From positions 1 to 44,406 of the IMG/VR virus record IMGVR_UViG_3300028590_000037: a stretch of 44,406 nt of DNA; one strand, 5' to 3'. Below are positions 24,385-32,467 of this stretch, piece after piece (the first letter of the stretch is position 1; every line of letters starts with the position of its first letter). A model generated the notes under the pieces. The model searched no databases. It had not been told where the DNA came from and saw only the letters and a program-made list of their open reading frames with translations. A program made the position numbers and the translations under genes. Source of the DNA: a virus.

Positions 24385-25026
24385 ATGACAATAGCGGTGA
24401 TTGGGCATGGGCGTTCTCCGGAAGGTAAGAGTTGGGGCTCTAGGATAGATGTCTGTTCTACTGTGGTTCGGTGTTGGGACTGGCACTGGCAGCACCCACG
24501 TGACTTTGGATACCAATATCATTACGGGTTATTTGTACTCACCCCTAGAAACTTTCGACTATTTAGTGAGCACAATCAAAGACGTCCCGAGCGCGGGTGG
24601 CTTGTATACCTGGGTAAACCAACCTCCTGTCATCTACCGGATAGCTCGCAACTGGTCGACACCACCCGATGGTGTGACCTTGGACGGGCGCTAGGCGGGC
24701 AGGGGCTTAGTGGGGGCTTCACGCTCACGCGCGGGTGCGCTATGGCGGCCTGGGCTATAGAGCACGCTGGTAAGGGGGAGGAGGTTATCCTGGTCGGATT
24801 CGATAACGTGCTGTGTGGGATCAACAAGCCGATAGAGGAGTCCTTCTGCCCAGAGTACTGGGCTATGCAGAGTCTCTACTGGGACGAAAAGAAGACCGAC
24901 AAGATTTATCCTGTTGGCGAGGCCAAGACGGCCACGCATGATATGTCGGTGGAGAAGCCTTTGCTAGAAGCACTGGCATCTAGTAACAATGTGCCACTAA
25001 AATTCGCACAGGAGGTTTGGGAATGA
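24385..25026 (+). CDS. GT29 (sialyltransferase)-like protein, copy 2
   Basis: A 213-residue paralogue of the protein at 21866. The N-terminus IAVIGHGRSPEGKSWGSRID and VVRCWDWHWQ align with the sister's IIGHGLTPEGQGWGHRID and VVRMWNYHWQ; both keep EEVILVGFDNV-type and HDMSVEKPLLEAL-type segments. The second copy may act on a different acceptor or sugar position. The RBS is GGGAAAGGATT. Its stop overlaps the next gene (ATGA, 25023-25026). Confidence 0.62.
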   Translation: MTIAVIGHGRSPEGKSWGSRIDVCSTVVRCWDWHWQHPRDFGYQYHYGLFVLTPRNFRLFSEHNQRRPERGWLVYLGKPTSCHLPDSSQLVDTTRWCDLGRALGGQGLSGGFTLTRGCAMAAWAIEHAGKGEEVILVGFDNVLCGINKPIEESFCPEYWAMQSLYWDEKKTDKIYPVGEAKTATHDMSVEKPLLEALASSNNVPLKFAQEVWE

Positions 25027-25862
25027 AAGTAGCAGCATACATCTTGACTGGCAACGGTCACGCAGCGCTGACGTGCCCTGCTATGGTGGCAGGCGCACGG
25101 GCGCAAGGTGAGACGGTGGACATCCTGTCCGAGAAGCAATACAAAAAGGACCACGCTGACACGTACGACGCGGCTATCTTCTGGGGCTACGTCGAGATCA
25201 TGCAGACCATCATGAACGATTTTAACGCCCGCGAGAAGCCAGTGGTGTACCTGGACCTGGCCTATTGGGAGCGTGGCACCCACTACAAGGTATCTATCGG
25301 TGCTCGCCACCCCACCAAGTACTTCCAGAACTTCCCCCACAACGACTCCCGGCTACAGCGTTGGGGTGTGAAGCTAGAGTCCAAGTGGGTGGACGATGGC
25401 ACTATCCTGCTCGTGGGCATGGGGCCGAAGGCGGCCTGGGCCGAGAAGCAGGAACCGGTGGAGAGTTGGGAGAAGAACGCTATCGCCAACCTCAAGCGGT
25501 GTACCGACCGCCCCATTATCTACCGCCCCAAACCCAGCCAGCACTACGGCAAGCCTATTGCGGGAACTACGTTTGACGTTACCACCCCACTCGAAAAGGC
25601 TCTGCGGAGCAGCTGGGCGACTGTTACCCACCACTCGAACGTAGCTGTGGAGGGGGTGGTCCTAGGCGTACCCACGTTTGCGTGGAGCGGGGTGGCGGTG
25701 CCTATGGGGCTCCAGGACTTCGGTTGTATTGAGGTCCCCTACCGTCCGGACATCGACACGGTGCAGGAGTGGTTGAACGATGTCAGCTACTGCCAGTGGT
25801 CCATGGACGAGATGAAGGACGGTACCTGCTGGCGGCACCTTCGGTCGGAGGGGTTGGTGTGA
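25023..25862 (+). CDS. Capsule-synthesis-like GT-B protein
   Basis: A 279-residue protein related to capsule polysaccharide synthesis proteins (Kps-type), seen in IYRPKPSQHYGKPIAG and the donor-site-like ATVTHHSNVAVEGVVLGVPTFAW. It starts at ATG 25023 (ATGA overlap). The N-terminal third has VVYLDLAYWERGTHYKVSIGARHP, matched in the fusion protein at 25990 (FIYFDKGYFDRDKYWRLSIDGWQP), so the two are paralogous. It may transfer a sugar or sugar phosphate. Confidence 0.65.
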   Translation: MKVAAYILTGNGHAALTCPAMVAGARAQGETVDILSEKQYKKDHADTYDAAIFWGYVEIMQTIMNDFNAREKPVVYLDLAYWERGTHYKVSIGARHPTKYFQNFPHNDSRLQRWGVKLESKWVDDGTILLVGMGPKAAWAEKQEPVESWEKNAIANLKRCTDRPIIYRPKPSQHYGKPIAGTTFDVTTPLEKALRSSWATVTHHSNVAVEGVVLGVPTFAWSGVAVPMGLQDFGCIEVPYRPDIDTVQEWLNDVSYCQWSMDEMKDGTCWRHLRSEGLV

Positions 25863-25993
25863 CAGTGACCCTCTTTATCGCATACCTACTGCTATACATC
25901 CACGACTACTCGGTGTTGTGGTATATAGCCGTGTTCCTGCTGTGGCTCCTCCATCTTTCCGTAACGCACTCCGGAAGGATAGGTCACCAGTGA
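25859..25993 (+). CDS. Small membrane protein
   Basis: A 44-residue, highly hydrophobic protein (TLFIAYLLLYIHDYS, VLWYIAVFLLWLLHLSVTH) that spans the membrane once or twice. GTG 25859 overlaps the previous stop (GTGA) and follows GGAGGGG by about 7 bases. Its own stop overlaps the next gene's GTG (25990-25993), so it is tightly coupled between two GT-B genes. It may anchor these enzymes at the membrane, by position only. Confidence 0.55.
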   Translation: MTVTLFIAYLLLYIHDYSVLWYIAVFLLWLLHLSVTHSGRIGHQ

Positions 25994-27441
25994 ACTACCG
26001 CTTCGCGTTCTACCATTCGTCTAAGATACGTACCCAGATGTTTGGTAGAATGCTGGCGGAGGGTGCACGCCGTCACGGCGATACGGTAGATTTAATCCTA
26101 CAGGAGAACTTTCAACTCGACCACCTAGAGAAGTTCGACGGCGGGGCCAACCTGGGGATGGCGCTGGCCTGCAAACGGCTCATGGACGCCTACCGGGGAG
26201 CAGGACGACATTTTATATACTTTGACAAGGGCTACTTTGATCGCGACAAGTACTGGCGGCTGTCGATTGATGGTTGGCAACCGCTGTCCTACTTCCAGCG
26301 CTTTAAGCGCGGCCCAGACCGCATGAAGCGGCTCAACATCAAGCTTGGTGATCGTCGCAAGAGTACTGAAGGTATGAACATCGTGCTGGCGGGGGCCTGC
26401 CAGAACTATCATAACTTCTGTGACTTGCCTACGGTAACCGAGTGGTGCACGGATATTGCGAGAGAGCTCGGTGCTCACTCCTCGCATCCGGTGGTCTATA
26501 GGCCCAATCCCTCCTGGGCGATACGTCACGAGGACGAGTTCGCACCTATAGAGGGGACCACGTTATCACCCCCACAGGAGCCCTTCGCGCAGACGTTGGC
26601 CCGCTGTCATCTATTGGTCACCCATGGCTCGTCCGCAGCACTAGCTGCGCTGGCCCGGGGCATTCCGGTCTTTATAGTGGGTGACGGTATCTGTAAGCCC
26701 ATGAGCCCGAGTTGGCCGCAGTGGTGGCAGAGCGATGTTATTACACGTTGTACGATGCTGGAGCATCCGCACTGGCCTCATATGCGGTTAATCGAGCAGT
26801 TCTTTCAGGATGTGACCTACTGTCAATGGACCCCGGAGGAGTACCGCTCCGGGGTGGCTTGGGAGGAGGTGCGGTTGGCCCTGGCCTACCTACGGGGGAA
26901 GCCAGGGGAGGACACCCCCAATCAGATTATTCGCCAGTACCAGATCATGCATAAGTCCCAGAAGTACTTCCGGGGCCTAAGCGTCATGCAGTATCGGGAC
27001 GTTATCCAAAGTCTAATTAAGTCTACTAAGTCCCGTACCCTGCTGGACTACGGCTGCGGTAAGGGTGACCAGTATCTGCATCCCTACAAGGTTAACGAGA
27101 CTTGGGGCGTGAGTATTGCCCTCTACGATCCGGCAATAGGTCCCTATGCGGCACTACCTGCCGGTCGGTTTGACGGTATAATTTGTGTGGACGTTATGGA
27201 GCATGTTCCGGAGGCCGTGGTCCCGGATACCTTGCGGCAGATTATTGGCCTAGCGGACAAGTTCGTGTTCTTTGCGATAGCATCGGCCCCCGCAAACAAG
27301 AGCCTCCCGGACGGGCGCAACTGTCATGTCACTGTGCGATCAGAGGAGTGGTGGCGAGCACAGATTGCGGCTGTGGTACCTAAGCGCAGCCCCGTGCGGG
27401 TAGAGGTGATCGTGGTAGGGGCGGATGACGCCGATGACTGA
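25990..27441 (+). CDS. GT-B/capsule-synthesis-like domain fused to a methyltransferase
   Basis: A 483-residue bifunctional protein. Residues 1 to about 310 parallel the protein at 25023 (IYFDKGYFDRDKYWRLSIDGWQP, VVYRPNPSW, LLVTHGSSAALAALARGIPVF). Residues about 340-483 are a class I methyltransferase with LLDYGCGKGDQY (351 on), IICVDVMEHVPE and VTVRSEEWWRAQI. The methyltransferase subfamily is the same as at 5140 and 22520. The start is GTG 25990, preceded by GGAAGGATAGG. Fusion suggests transfer and capping methylation of the same glycan. Confidence 0.72.
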   Translation: MNYRFAFYHSSKIRTQMFGRMLAEGARRHGDTVDLILQENFQLDHLEKFDGGANLGMALACKRLMDAYRGAGRHFIYFDKGYFDRDKYWRLSIDGWQPLSYFQRFKRGPDRMKRLNIKLGDRRKSTEGMNIVLAGACQNYHNFCDLPTVTEWCTDIARELGAHSSHPVVYRPNPSWAIRHEDEFAPIEGTTLSPPQEPFAQTLARCHLLVTHGSSAALAALARGIPVFIVGDGICKPMSPSWPQWWQSDVITRCTMLEHPHWPHMRLIEQFFQDVTYCQWTPEEYRSGVAWEEVRLALAYLRGKPGEDTPNQIIRQYQIMHKSQKYFRGLSVMQYRDVIQSLIKSTKSRTLLDYGCGKGDQYLHPYKVNETWGVSIALYDPAIGPYAALPAGRFDGIICVDVMEHVPEAVVPDTLRQIIGLADKFVFFAIASAPANKSLPDGRNCHVTVRSEEWWRAQIAAVVPKRSPVRVEVIVVGADDADD

Positions 27442-28243
27442 TTTTACGGTGGTTACATCCTGCTCGCTGGAGGGTTGGGCTAGCTACGGTGCTAAGTTCG
27501 TAGATACGTTTTTGCAGTACTGGCCCAAGGAGGTTGCGCTTTTAATTATCTCCGAGGATGCGATTCCAGTACGGGAGTATACCACCCATTCCGTCTGTCA
27601 CCTGGACCTGGTTGGTAATTCAGCGCGGGCCAGGGACTTCCTAGCCCGCCATAGGGAACATGGCTGGACCCAAGGTGAGGCCGCCTCACCCCGCCCCCCG
27701 GGGATAGCTAGGCGGTGGCCTACCAACGCCGGTAAGAACTTCCGCTATGACGCCTATAAGTTCAGCAAGAAGGTCTTTGCCATAGAACTGGCTGCTGGTC
27801 GGCTGGATAGCGGTCGCCTGCTCTGGGTGGACGCTGACGTGATAACCTTCGCCCCGGTGCCTGCTGATTTAGCCACCACGCTCCTGCCGTGGGATGCAGC
27901 AATCTCCTGCCTCGCGCGCCCGGGTTATCACTCTGAGTGTGGCTTCGTAGGTTACAACTTGAACCACGTGGCTTGCCGTCCGTTTATTACTACCTTTGCG
28001 GATCTCTACGCAACGGATGCTGTGTTCGCCCTAGACGAATGGCATGACTCCTGGGTGTTCGATTACGTACGTAAGCTACTTAACACTCCTACCCACCATA
28101 TTCCGCACCGCTCCCAGTCGCATCCGTTTATCAACTCCGAGCTCGGTAAGTACATGGACCACTGTAAGGGCAAGCGGAAGAAGCTCGGTCGCAGCGTAGC
28201 CGTCGAGCAGGTAGTCCATAAGAAGATCACCTACTGGCAATAG
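27425..28243 (+). CDS. GT-A-like glycosyltransferase
   Basis: A 272-residue protein with the start FTVVTSCSLEGWASYGAKFVDTFLQ and DxD motif Asp136-Ala137-Asp138 in GRLLWVDADVITFAPV. FRYDAYKFSKKVFAI before it and SECGFVGYNLNH after it are typical of GT-A phage and viral transferases. It overlaps the previous gene by 17 bases; a second ATG at 27434 is an equal candidate because spacing to the AGGGG element is 3 bases for one and 12 for the other. Substrates are unknown. Confidence 0.68.
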   Translation: MTPMTDFTVVTSCSLEGWASYGAKFVDTFLQYWPKEVALLIISEDAIPVREYTTHSVCHLDLVGNSARARDFLARHREHGWTQGEAASPRPPGIARRWPTNAGKNFRYDAYKFSKKVFAIELAAGRLDSGRLLWVDADVITFAPVPADLATTLLPWDAAISCLARPGYHSECGFVGYNLNHVACRPFITTFADLYATDAVFALDEWHDSWVFDYVRKLLNTPTHHIPHRSQSHPFINSELGKYMDHCKGKRKKLGRSVAVEQVVHKKITYWQ

Positions 28244-28254
28244 AGGAGCACATA

Positions 28255-28488
28255 ATGTCTAATCCTGCACTAAACGTCGGTTTGTCCGTTGATCTGGTTG
28301 TGGGCCGGATCATAGACCCCCCTCTACAGGTACAGGCCAGTGTGCGGGGCCAGGTTATCATCCTGGGCTTCAGCAACCGAGAGACACAACAGGGGGTGGA
28401 GGTGTCATTCTCGGAGAAGGCAGCATCCGATTTGATTCAGCTACTAATGGAGACGGTTAATGTGGCAAAAGGTCAAGTTGGGCATTGA
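28255..28488 (+). CDS. Small hypothetical protein
   Basis: A 77-residue protein, apparently beta-rich (VGLSVDLVVGRIIDPPLQVQ, then VRGQVIILGFSN). GAGGAGC precedes the ATG. Its end overlaps the next start by 29 bases if that gene begins at 28460. No recognised family. Confidence 0.6.
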   Translation: MSNPALNVGLSVDLVVGRIIDPPLQVQASVRGQVIILGFSNRETQQGVEVSFSEKAASDLIQLLMETVNVAKGQVGH

Positions 28489-29146
28489 GGGACCTATGAA
28501 GATCGTGGGACAGTGGTACCTACCGGCAGCGGACAACTACTTTGGGCCCTTGCTCGAGCGCACGCCCGAGGGCTTTGAGATCGACCATCTAGAGTGTGCT
28601 CTTACGTTCGTGGAGAAGTTCGACGTTGCGATGGATGTGGGGGCACACATCGGTACCTGGACGGTTAGGCTGGCCAGGGATTTCAAGCAGGTCTACGCCT
28701 TCGAGCCCGCCCCCGACACCTACGAGTGTCTATCCAAGAATTGTGAGAGCTACGCCAACATTTCCCTAAGCCAGTCGGCGATAGGGGCTTATGGAGGTTA
28801 CGGGCGGTTGGATAACGACCCCACCCGTCAGGGTAACACGGGTGCGCGTATCCTGCGTGGAATTAAGGGGGAAGGTAGTGTTAAGGTATCTACGTTGGAT
28901 AGCTTCGGGCTTAAGGTGCTGGATTTTCTCAAGATTGACGTGGAAGGATACGAAATCGGAGTATTACAAGGGGGCGTACAAACCCTACGGCGCTGCCGTC
29001 CGGTGGTGTTGCTAGAATGTAAGGAGTTTGTGCCTCCACGCTACGGCGGTGTTATGGCAGCTGTAAAATTCCTGGGGGCCTTGGGCTTCACCAAGGTGGG
29101 AGGTATTCGTAATGACTGGGTGTTCCGGCATCAGCGGTTGGAGTAG
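28460..29146 (+). CDS. FkbM-family methyltransferase
   Basis: A 228-residue protein with VAMDVGAHIGTWTVRLA, VYAFEPAPDTYECL and the FkbM signature VLDFLKIDVEGYEIGVLQGG, then PVVLLECKE. It is the second FkbM enzyme in the window and only moderately similar to the one at 23105 (family motifs shared). ATG 28496, after GAGGGA, is an alternative start. It probably O-methylates a sugar; the presence of two suggests two methylation positions. Confidence 0.83.
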   Translation: MWQKVKLGIEGPMKIVGQWYLPAADNYFGPLLERTPEGFEIDHLECALTFVEKFDVAMDVGAHIGTWTVRLARDFKQVYAFEPAPDTYECLSKNCESYANISLSQSAIGAYGGYGRLDNDPTRQGNTGARILRGIKGEGSVKVSTLDSFGLKVLDFLKIDVEGYEIGVLQGGVQTLRRCRPVVLLECKEFVPPRYGGVMAAVKFLGALGFTKVGGIRNDWVFRHQRLE

Positions 29147-29866
29147 ATGCGAGAATCGATCTTTGTTGGCTTTGATCCTCGGGAGGCTGCGGCCTTCTTG
29201 GTGACGGTGAGCTCTATACGTCGTCACCTATCCCGCCGGATAAGTATTGTGGGGTTGGAGCTAGATGACCTACGGCGTTCAGGCCTCTATACCCGCCCCA
29301 CAATCTTTAATAACGGTCGGTTACTTGATACTATTTCCGAACATCCTATGTCCACCGAATTTGCTATCTCCCGCTTCCTGGTACCTACGCTTGCTGGGAA
29401 AGGTTGGGCATTGTTTCTAGATTGCGACATGCTGGTATTATCGGACCTGGCAGATTTGTTTGACCTTGCGGACGATCGCTACGCCGTGATGTGTGTTCAG
29501 CATAACCACGACCCCAATAATACTACCAAGATGGGTGGGCAGTTGCAGTCTACCTACTTCCGCAAGAATTGGTCGTCAGTCTGCTTATTCAACTGTGACC
29601 ATCCGGCTAATAAATCATTGACTACGCATTTGGTTAATTCCGCACGGGGGCTACACCTCCATCAGTTCTGCTGGCTGGAGGATAAGGATATTGGAGCCCT
29701 ACCATCAGAATATAATTTCCTGGTAGGAACCGACACACCTACCGACATCCCGCCTAAGATTGCTCACTATACGGAGGGAACGCCCGATCTACCGGGATAT
29801 GAGACGGCTCCCTATGCGGATTTGTGGCGTTCTGAACTTAGAAAATCAGCGCATCTATTTCTGTGA
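29147..29866 (+). CDS. GT8-like glycosyltransferase
   Basis: A 239-residue GT-A enzyme with IFVGFDPREAAAFLVTVSSI, the DxD motif Asp92-Cys93-Asp94 in GWALFLDCDMLVLSDL, WSSVCLFNCDHP, and the C-terminal HYTEGTPDLPGY that matches the conserved His of GT8 family proteins. The metal-binding set looks complete. It follows the FkbM gene directly. It is the clearest glycosyltransferase of the island. Confidence 0.85.
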   Translation: MRESIFVGFDPREAAAFLVTVSSIRRHLSRRISIVGLELDDLRRSGLYTRPTIFNNGRLLDTISEHPMSTEFAISRFLVPTLAGKGWALFLDCDMLVLSDLADLFDLADDRYAVMCVQHNHDPNNTTKMGGQLQSTYFRKNWSSVCLFNCDHPANKSLTTHLVNSARGLHLHQFCWLEDKDIGALPSEYNFLVGTDTPTDIPPKIAHYTEGTPDLPGYETAPYADLWRSELRKSAHLFL

Positions 29867-29987
29867 TAAGGGGCTTTACGGGTATAGTGATCCAGGGTAC
29901 ATGCGGTAATGCTGACCTAGTGTATAAGCAAAAGCAAGAAAACGTCGTTAGGGTCTCAGCGCGTGCGGTAGCATCTAAATTGGTATC
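29867..29987 (+). other. Intergenic gap
   Basis: This 121-base gap is AT-richer than the flanking genes. I see no strong hairpin, T-run or convincing promoter in it; a GGTATAGTG segment near 29880 is the closest to a -10 box. It ends the glycosyltransferase operon proper and may hold a promoter for the genes that follow. Confidence 0.3.
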
Positions 29988-30179
29988 ATGATCTCCATGT
30001 GGGCCGGCAAACCGTTCTCGGAGCTTAACGATACTGAGCTTGAAGAAGCTACGGCGTTCTTTCAGGCTGCTCACGATCGCTTGATTGATTTTGCGCCCAC
30101 CCCGGTGTGGGTGTTCCTGGTGGATCAGATTTCCCTCCTCACGGTGCTTAAGGTACAGCGCCTGAAGCCCGCTGCATGA
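29988..30179 (+). CDS. Small hypothetical protein
   Basis: A 63-residue protein (MISMWAGKPFSELNDTELEEA...) with an N-terminal helix and a hydrophobic second half (TPVWVFLVDQISLLTVL). No good ribosome site precedes ATG 29988 (an ATG at 29997 is also in frame), but its stop overlaps the next ATG (ATGA, 30176-30179), which favours a real gene. Confidence 0.5.
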   Translation: MISMWAGKPFSELNDTELEEATAFFQAAHDRLIDFAPTPVWVFLVDQISLLTVLKVQRLKPAA

Positions 30180-30730
30180 AAGCGCTGGTCTTCGGGCGCG
30201 GGCGTGGGGTGTGGGATGAGATGGCTGCGGCGCAAAAGCTAGCAGCGTTTGATTGTATAATCGGGGTAGGTTCTGCTGCCGTAGACTATTCGGGTCCACT
30301 GGATCACTGGGTGAGCTTTCACCACAGCGTATTCCCGGAGTGGGCCGCCGCGCGTTCCCGCAAGGGTCTTCCCCCAGCGCGAGTCTATTGGTCATCAGTC
30401 TATCGCGGCTCACAGTCGGTACGCCTTGGGGCCGCCTACCCCGTCCGGTTCGTCCGCCAGGAGGGTGGATCGTCGGGACTGATTGCTGTGATGGTGGCCT
30501 TTGAACTAGGGGCCCATCGCGTGGTCCTAGCGGGAGTGCCCATGGATGGGGACTATGGGCAGTATGATACTAAATTGCCTTGGAAGGAAGCTTTGATCCA
30601 CCGAGAGATATGGCGTAGGGATTTACATAAGTTACTAGGTCGGGTGCGTTCGATGTCAGGCTGGACCCAGGAGCAGCTAGGCACCCCGACCACTAAATGG
30701 TTGCTGGAAAATGACTGTACTGCAGTTTAG
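30176..30730 (+). CDS. DUF115-like short protein
   Basis: A 184-residue protein with ALVFGRGRGVWDEM, FDCIIGVGSAAVDYSGPLDHWVSFH, and GGSSGLIAVMVAFELGAHRVVLAGVPMDG. This order is that of the DUF115/Maf-like fold: a phosphate-binding glycine loop, then a GxxA helix, then a GxxMD loop. It is much shorter than the protein at 5718. It could help move an activated sugar; the reaction is unknown. Its last 20 bases overlap the minor head gene. Confidence 0.6.
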   Translation: MKALVFGRGRGVWDEMAAAQKLAAFDCIIGVGSAAVDYSGPLDHWVSFHHSVFPEWAAARSRKGLPPARVYWSSVYRGSQSVRLGAAYPVRFVRQEGGSSGLIAVMVAFELGAHRVVLAGVPMDGDYGQYDTKLPWKEALIHREIWRRDLHKLLGRVRSMSGWTQEQLGTPTTKWLLENDCTAV

Positions 30731-31721
30731 CAAAGCCCAGAGCCTAGATCCGTTGGCGCACTGTGAGCGTAGTATTTATACTGCGCTCGCACAGTTCATG
30801 GTCAACGTCCGGGCAGGGTCTACGCAGCGTGACATTAAAGCGCTCCTGGATCAGGGAAATATCACCGGAGCGCAAAAGATTGTTGGAGATCATATTGTAG
30901 CCCTGAGCGGGGTGATCCCACGCTCCTTCGTCCAGTGCGCGCATCAGGAGATGACACGCCAAGTCCCGGCCGGACGGCGAGCTCGCATAGCGAAGGCTGT
31001 CCCGCATCGGAGTGTGGCACTGAACTTTGATCCCTCCGACGATCGGGCCGCGCGCCTTATGCGTACGACCCGCCTGCGCTTCGTCCAGCAGTTCGACACG
31101 GCCCAACGGGATGCGACCCGTTACGCGATGGCCACTGCCTTCCAGCGTGGAGAGGGTCCGCTGGAGGCGGCCCGCGCGTTCCGGGATGCCATTGGGTTGA
31201 CCCGTACCCAACTTCAATCGGTAGAGGCCTACCGCGACTTGCTGGAAGCCAATTCGGCCGAGGCCCTGAAGCGGGAGCTACGGGACCGTCGGTTCGATCC
31301 AACGATTGAGCGGGCTCTGACAGAGGACACTCCCCTGACGGAGGACCAGATTGATAGGATGGTGGAGCGCTACCGAGAACGCTTCCTGACCTATCGGTCC
31401 GAGAATATAGCCCGTACCGAGGCGTTACGAATCGTCTCCCTGGCCCGTCACGAGGCCACTCAGCAGGTTCTAGACCAGCTAGGTATAGACCCCTCCCGGG
31501 TCCGGCGAACATGGGTAGCCGTTAAGGACAAGCGTACCCGCGACGCGCACCTGGAGATGGATGGGCAGACGGTCGGCTTCGACGAACCCTTCGAGGCTCC
31601 GGACGGTACACTGATGATGTACCCTGGAGATTCGTCTGCGCCCGCCAACCTGGTAATCAACTGCCGCTGCTCAGTCACTACTGAGATCCTTGGCGAAGAC
31701 GAGGATCAGGACGCGGCATAA
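30711..31721 (+). CDS. Minor head protein (Mu gpF-like)
   Basis: A 336-residue head morphogenesis protein. The C-terminal domain has RRTWVAVKDKRTRDAHLEMDG, PDGTLMMYPGDSSAPANL and VINCRCSVT, which define the Mu gpF family. The N-terminal half is helical. Such proteins sit inside the procapsid near the portal and are needed for correct head assembly. It normally follows the portal gene; here the gene is separated from it by about 26 kb of fibre and sugar genes. Confidence 0.88.
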   Translation: MTVLQFSKAQSLDPLAHCERSIYTALAQFMVNVRAGSTQRDIKALLDQGNITGAQKIVGDHIVALSGVIPRSFVQCAHQEMTRQVPAGRRARIAKAVPHRSVALNFDPSDDRAARLMRTTRLRFVQQFDTAQRDATRYAMATAFQRGEGPLEAARAFRDAIGLTRTQLQSVEAYRDLLEANSAEALKRELRDRRFDPTIERALTEDTPLTEDQIDRMVERYRERFLTYRSENIARTEALRIVSLARHEATQQVLDQLGIDPSRVRRTWVAVKDKRTRDAHLEMDGQTVGFDEPFEAPDGTLMMYPGDSSAPANLVINCRCSVTTEILGEDEDQDAA

Positions 31722-31734
31722 AGAGGAGGATGCT

Positions 31735-31965
31735 ATGGCACAGGTTCGTCATTTTTTAGGTCCGATGGTGATCGTACGGCTGCGCCAGGCGGGTTTCACG
31801 GTGGACGACAGTGGACCCCCGCCCGGTACCAACACGATCACCTGGAACGGAAGCCCAGTGCTGCCATCGGACGGCGGTGGCCCCAGTGGGTTGCTGGCCA
31901 AGCTGCTAGTCGGTGGCAAGGCCAAGGTCGCCCGTCTGCGTCAGCTAGGAATCTGGTCGTCGTAG
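31735..31965 (+). CDS. Small hypothetical protein
   Basis: A 76-residue protein (AQVRHFLGPMVIVRLRQAGF ...) with a central PPPGTNTITWNGSP segment and a basic helix (LLAKLLVGGKAKVARLRQLG). ATG 31735 has an excellent ribosome site (AGAGGAGGA) ahead; the longer frame from 31690 is unlikely. It lies between two head-region genes. No recognised family. Confidence 0.6.
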   Translation: MAQVRHFLGPMVIVRLRQAGFTVDDSGPPPGTNTITWNGSPVLPSDGGGPSGLLAKLLVGGKAKVARLRQLGIWSS

Positions 31966-32011
31966 AGGGGCTCTAGCACAGTAACGCCACTCACATACAG
32001 GAGGGTTCGGC

Positions 32012-32449
32012 ATGTGCGACTACAGCCTTCAAAACGTCAAGTCCCGTCCTGCTACAGTGGACGACAAGCTCGTTACGAAGAACTTCGGTACGGGTACCAT
32101 CGGCTTTGCGGCGGTGGACAACCCGGAAGTGGCAGTCTGCGTACTGCCCGGTACCGAGATTGCCTTCGAGGAAGCTATCGTCCGCAACACGTCACTGCCC
32201 TACACGATGAAGTACGAGCACGCCGCGTATACCACCGGCCGCTTCCGGCAGATCAACCGGCACACGGAGAATATGCACCACGACGCGCTCGAGCTCCCGG
32301 ACGGTGAGGTCGTGATGCTGACCATGCTATCCCCTGGCCAGCGGGCCAAGGTGCTCCAACTCCCGGCCGCGCCCAAGAACGATAAGGAAGCCGAGGAGCA
32401 GACGCGCCTGTCCTACACCGAGGGCCAGCCCGAGGTCCTGTTCGGCTAA
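32012..32449 (+). CDS. Conserved 'MCDYSL' protein
   Basis: A 145-residue protein beginning MCDYSLQNVKSRPATVDDKLV and continuing NFGTGTIGFAAVDNPEVAVCVLPGTEIAF. I recall bacterial, mainly alphaproteobacterial, chromosomal proteins of this pattern with no known function. The strong RBS AGGAGGG precedes the ATG. It is the last gene before a terminator. A host-derived gene in the phage head region suggests adaptation to that host. Confidence 0.65.
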   Translation: MCDYSLQNVKSRPATVDDKLVTKNFGTGTIGFAAVDNPEVAVCVLPGTEIAFEEAIVRNTSLPYTMKYEHAAYTTGRFRQINRHTENMHHDALELPDGEVVMLTMLSPGQRAKVLQLPAAPKNDKEAEEQTRLSYTEGQPEVLFG

Positions 32450-32467
32450 GAGGTCTTCCTCCCGACT

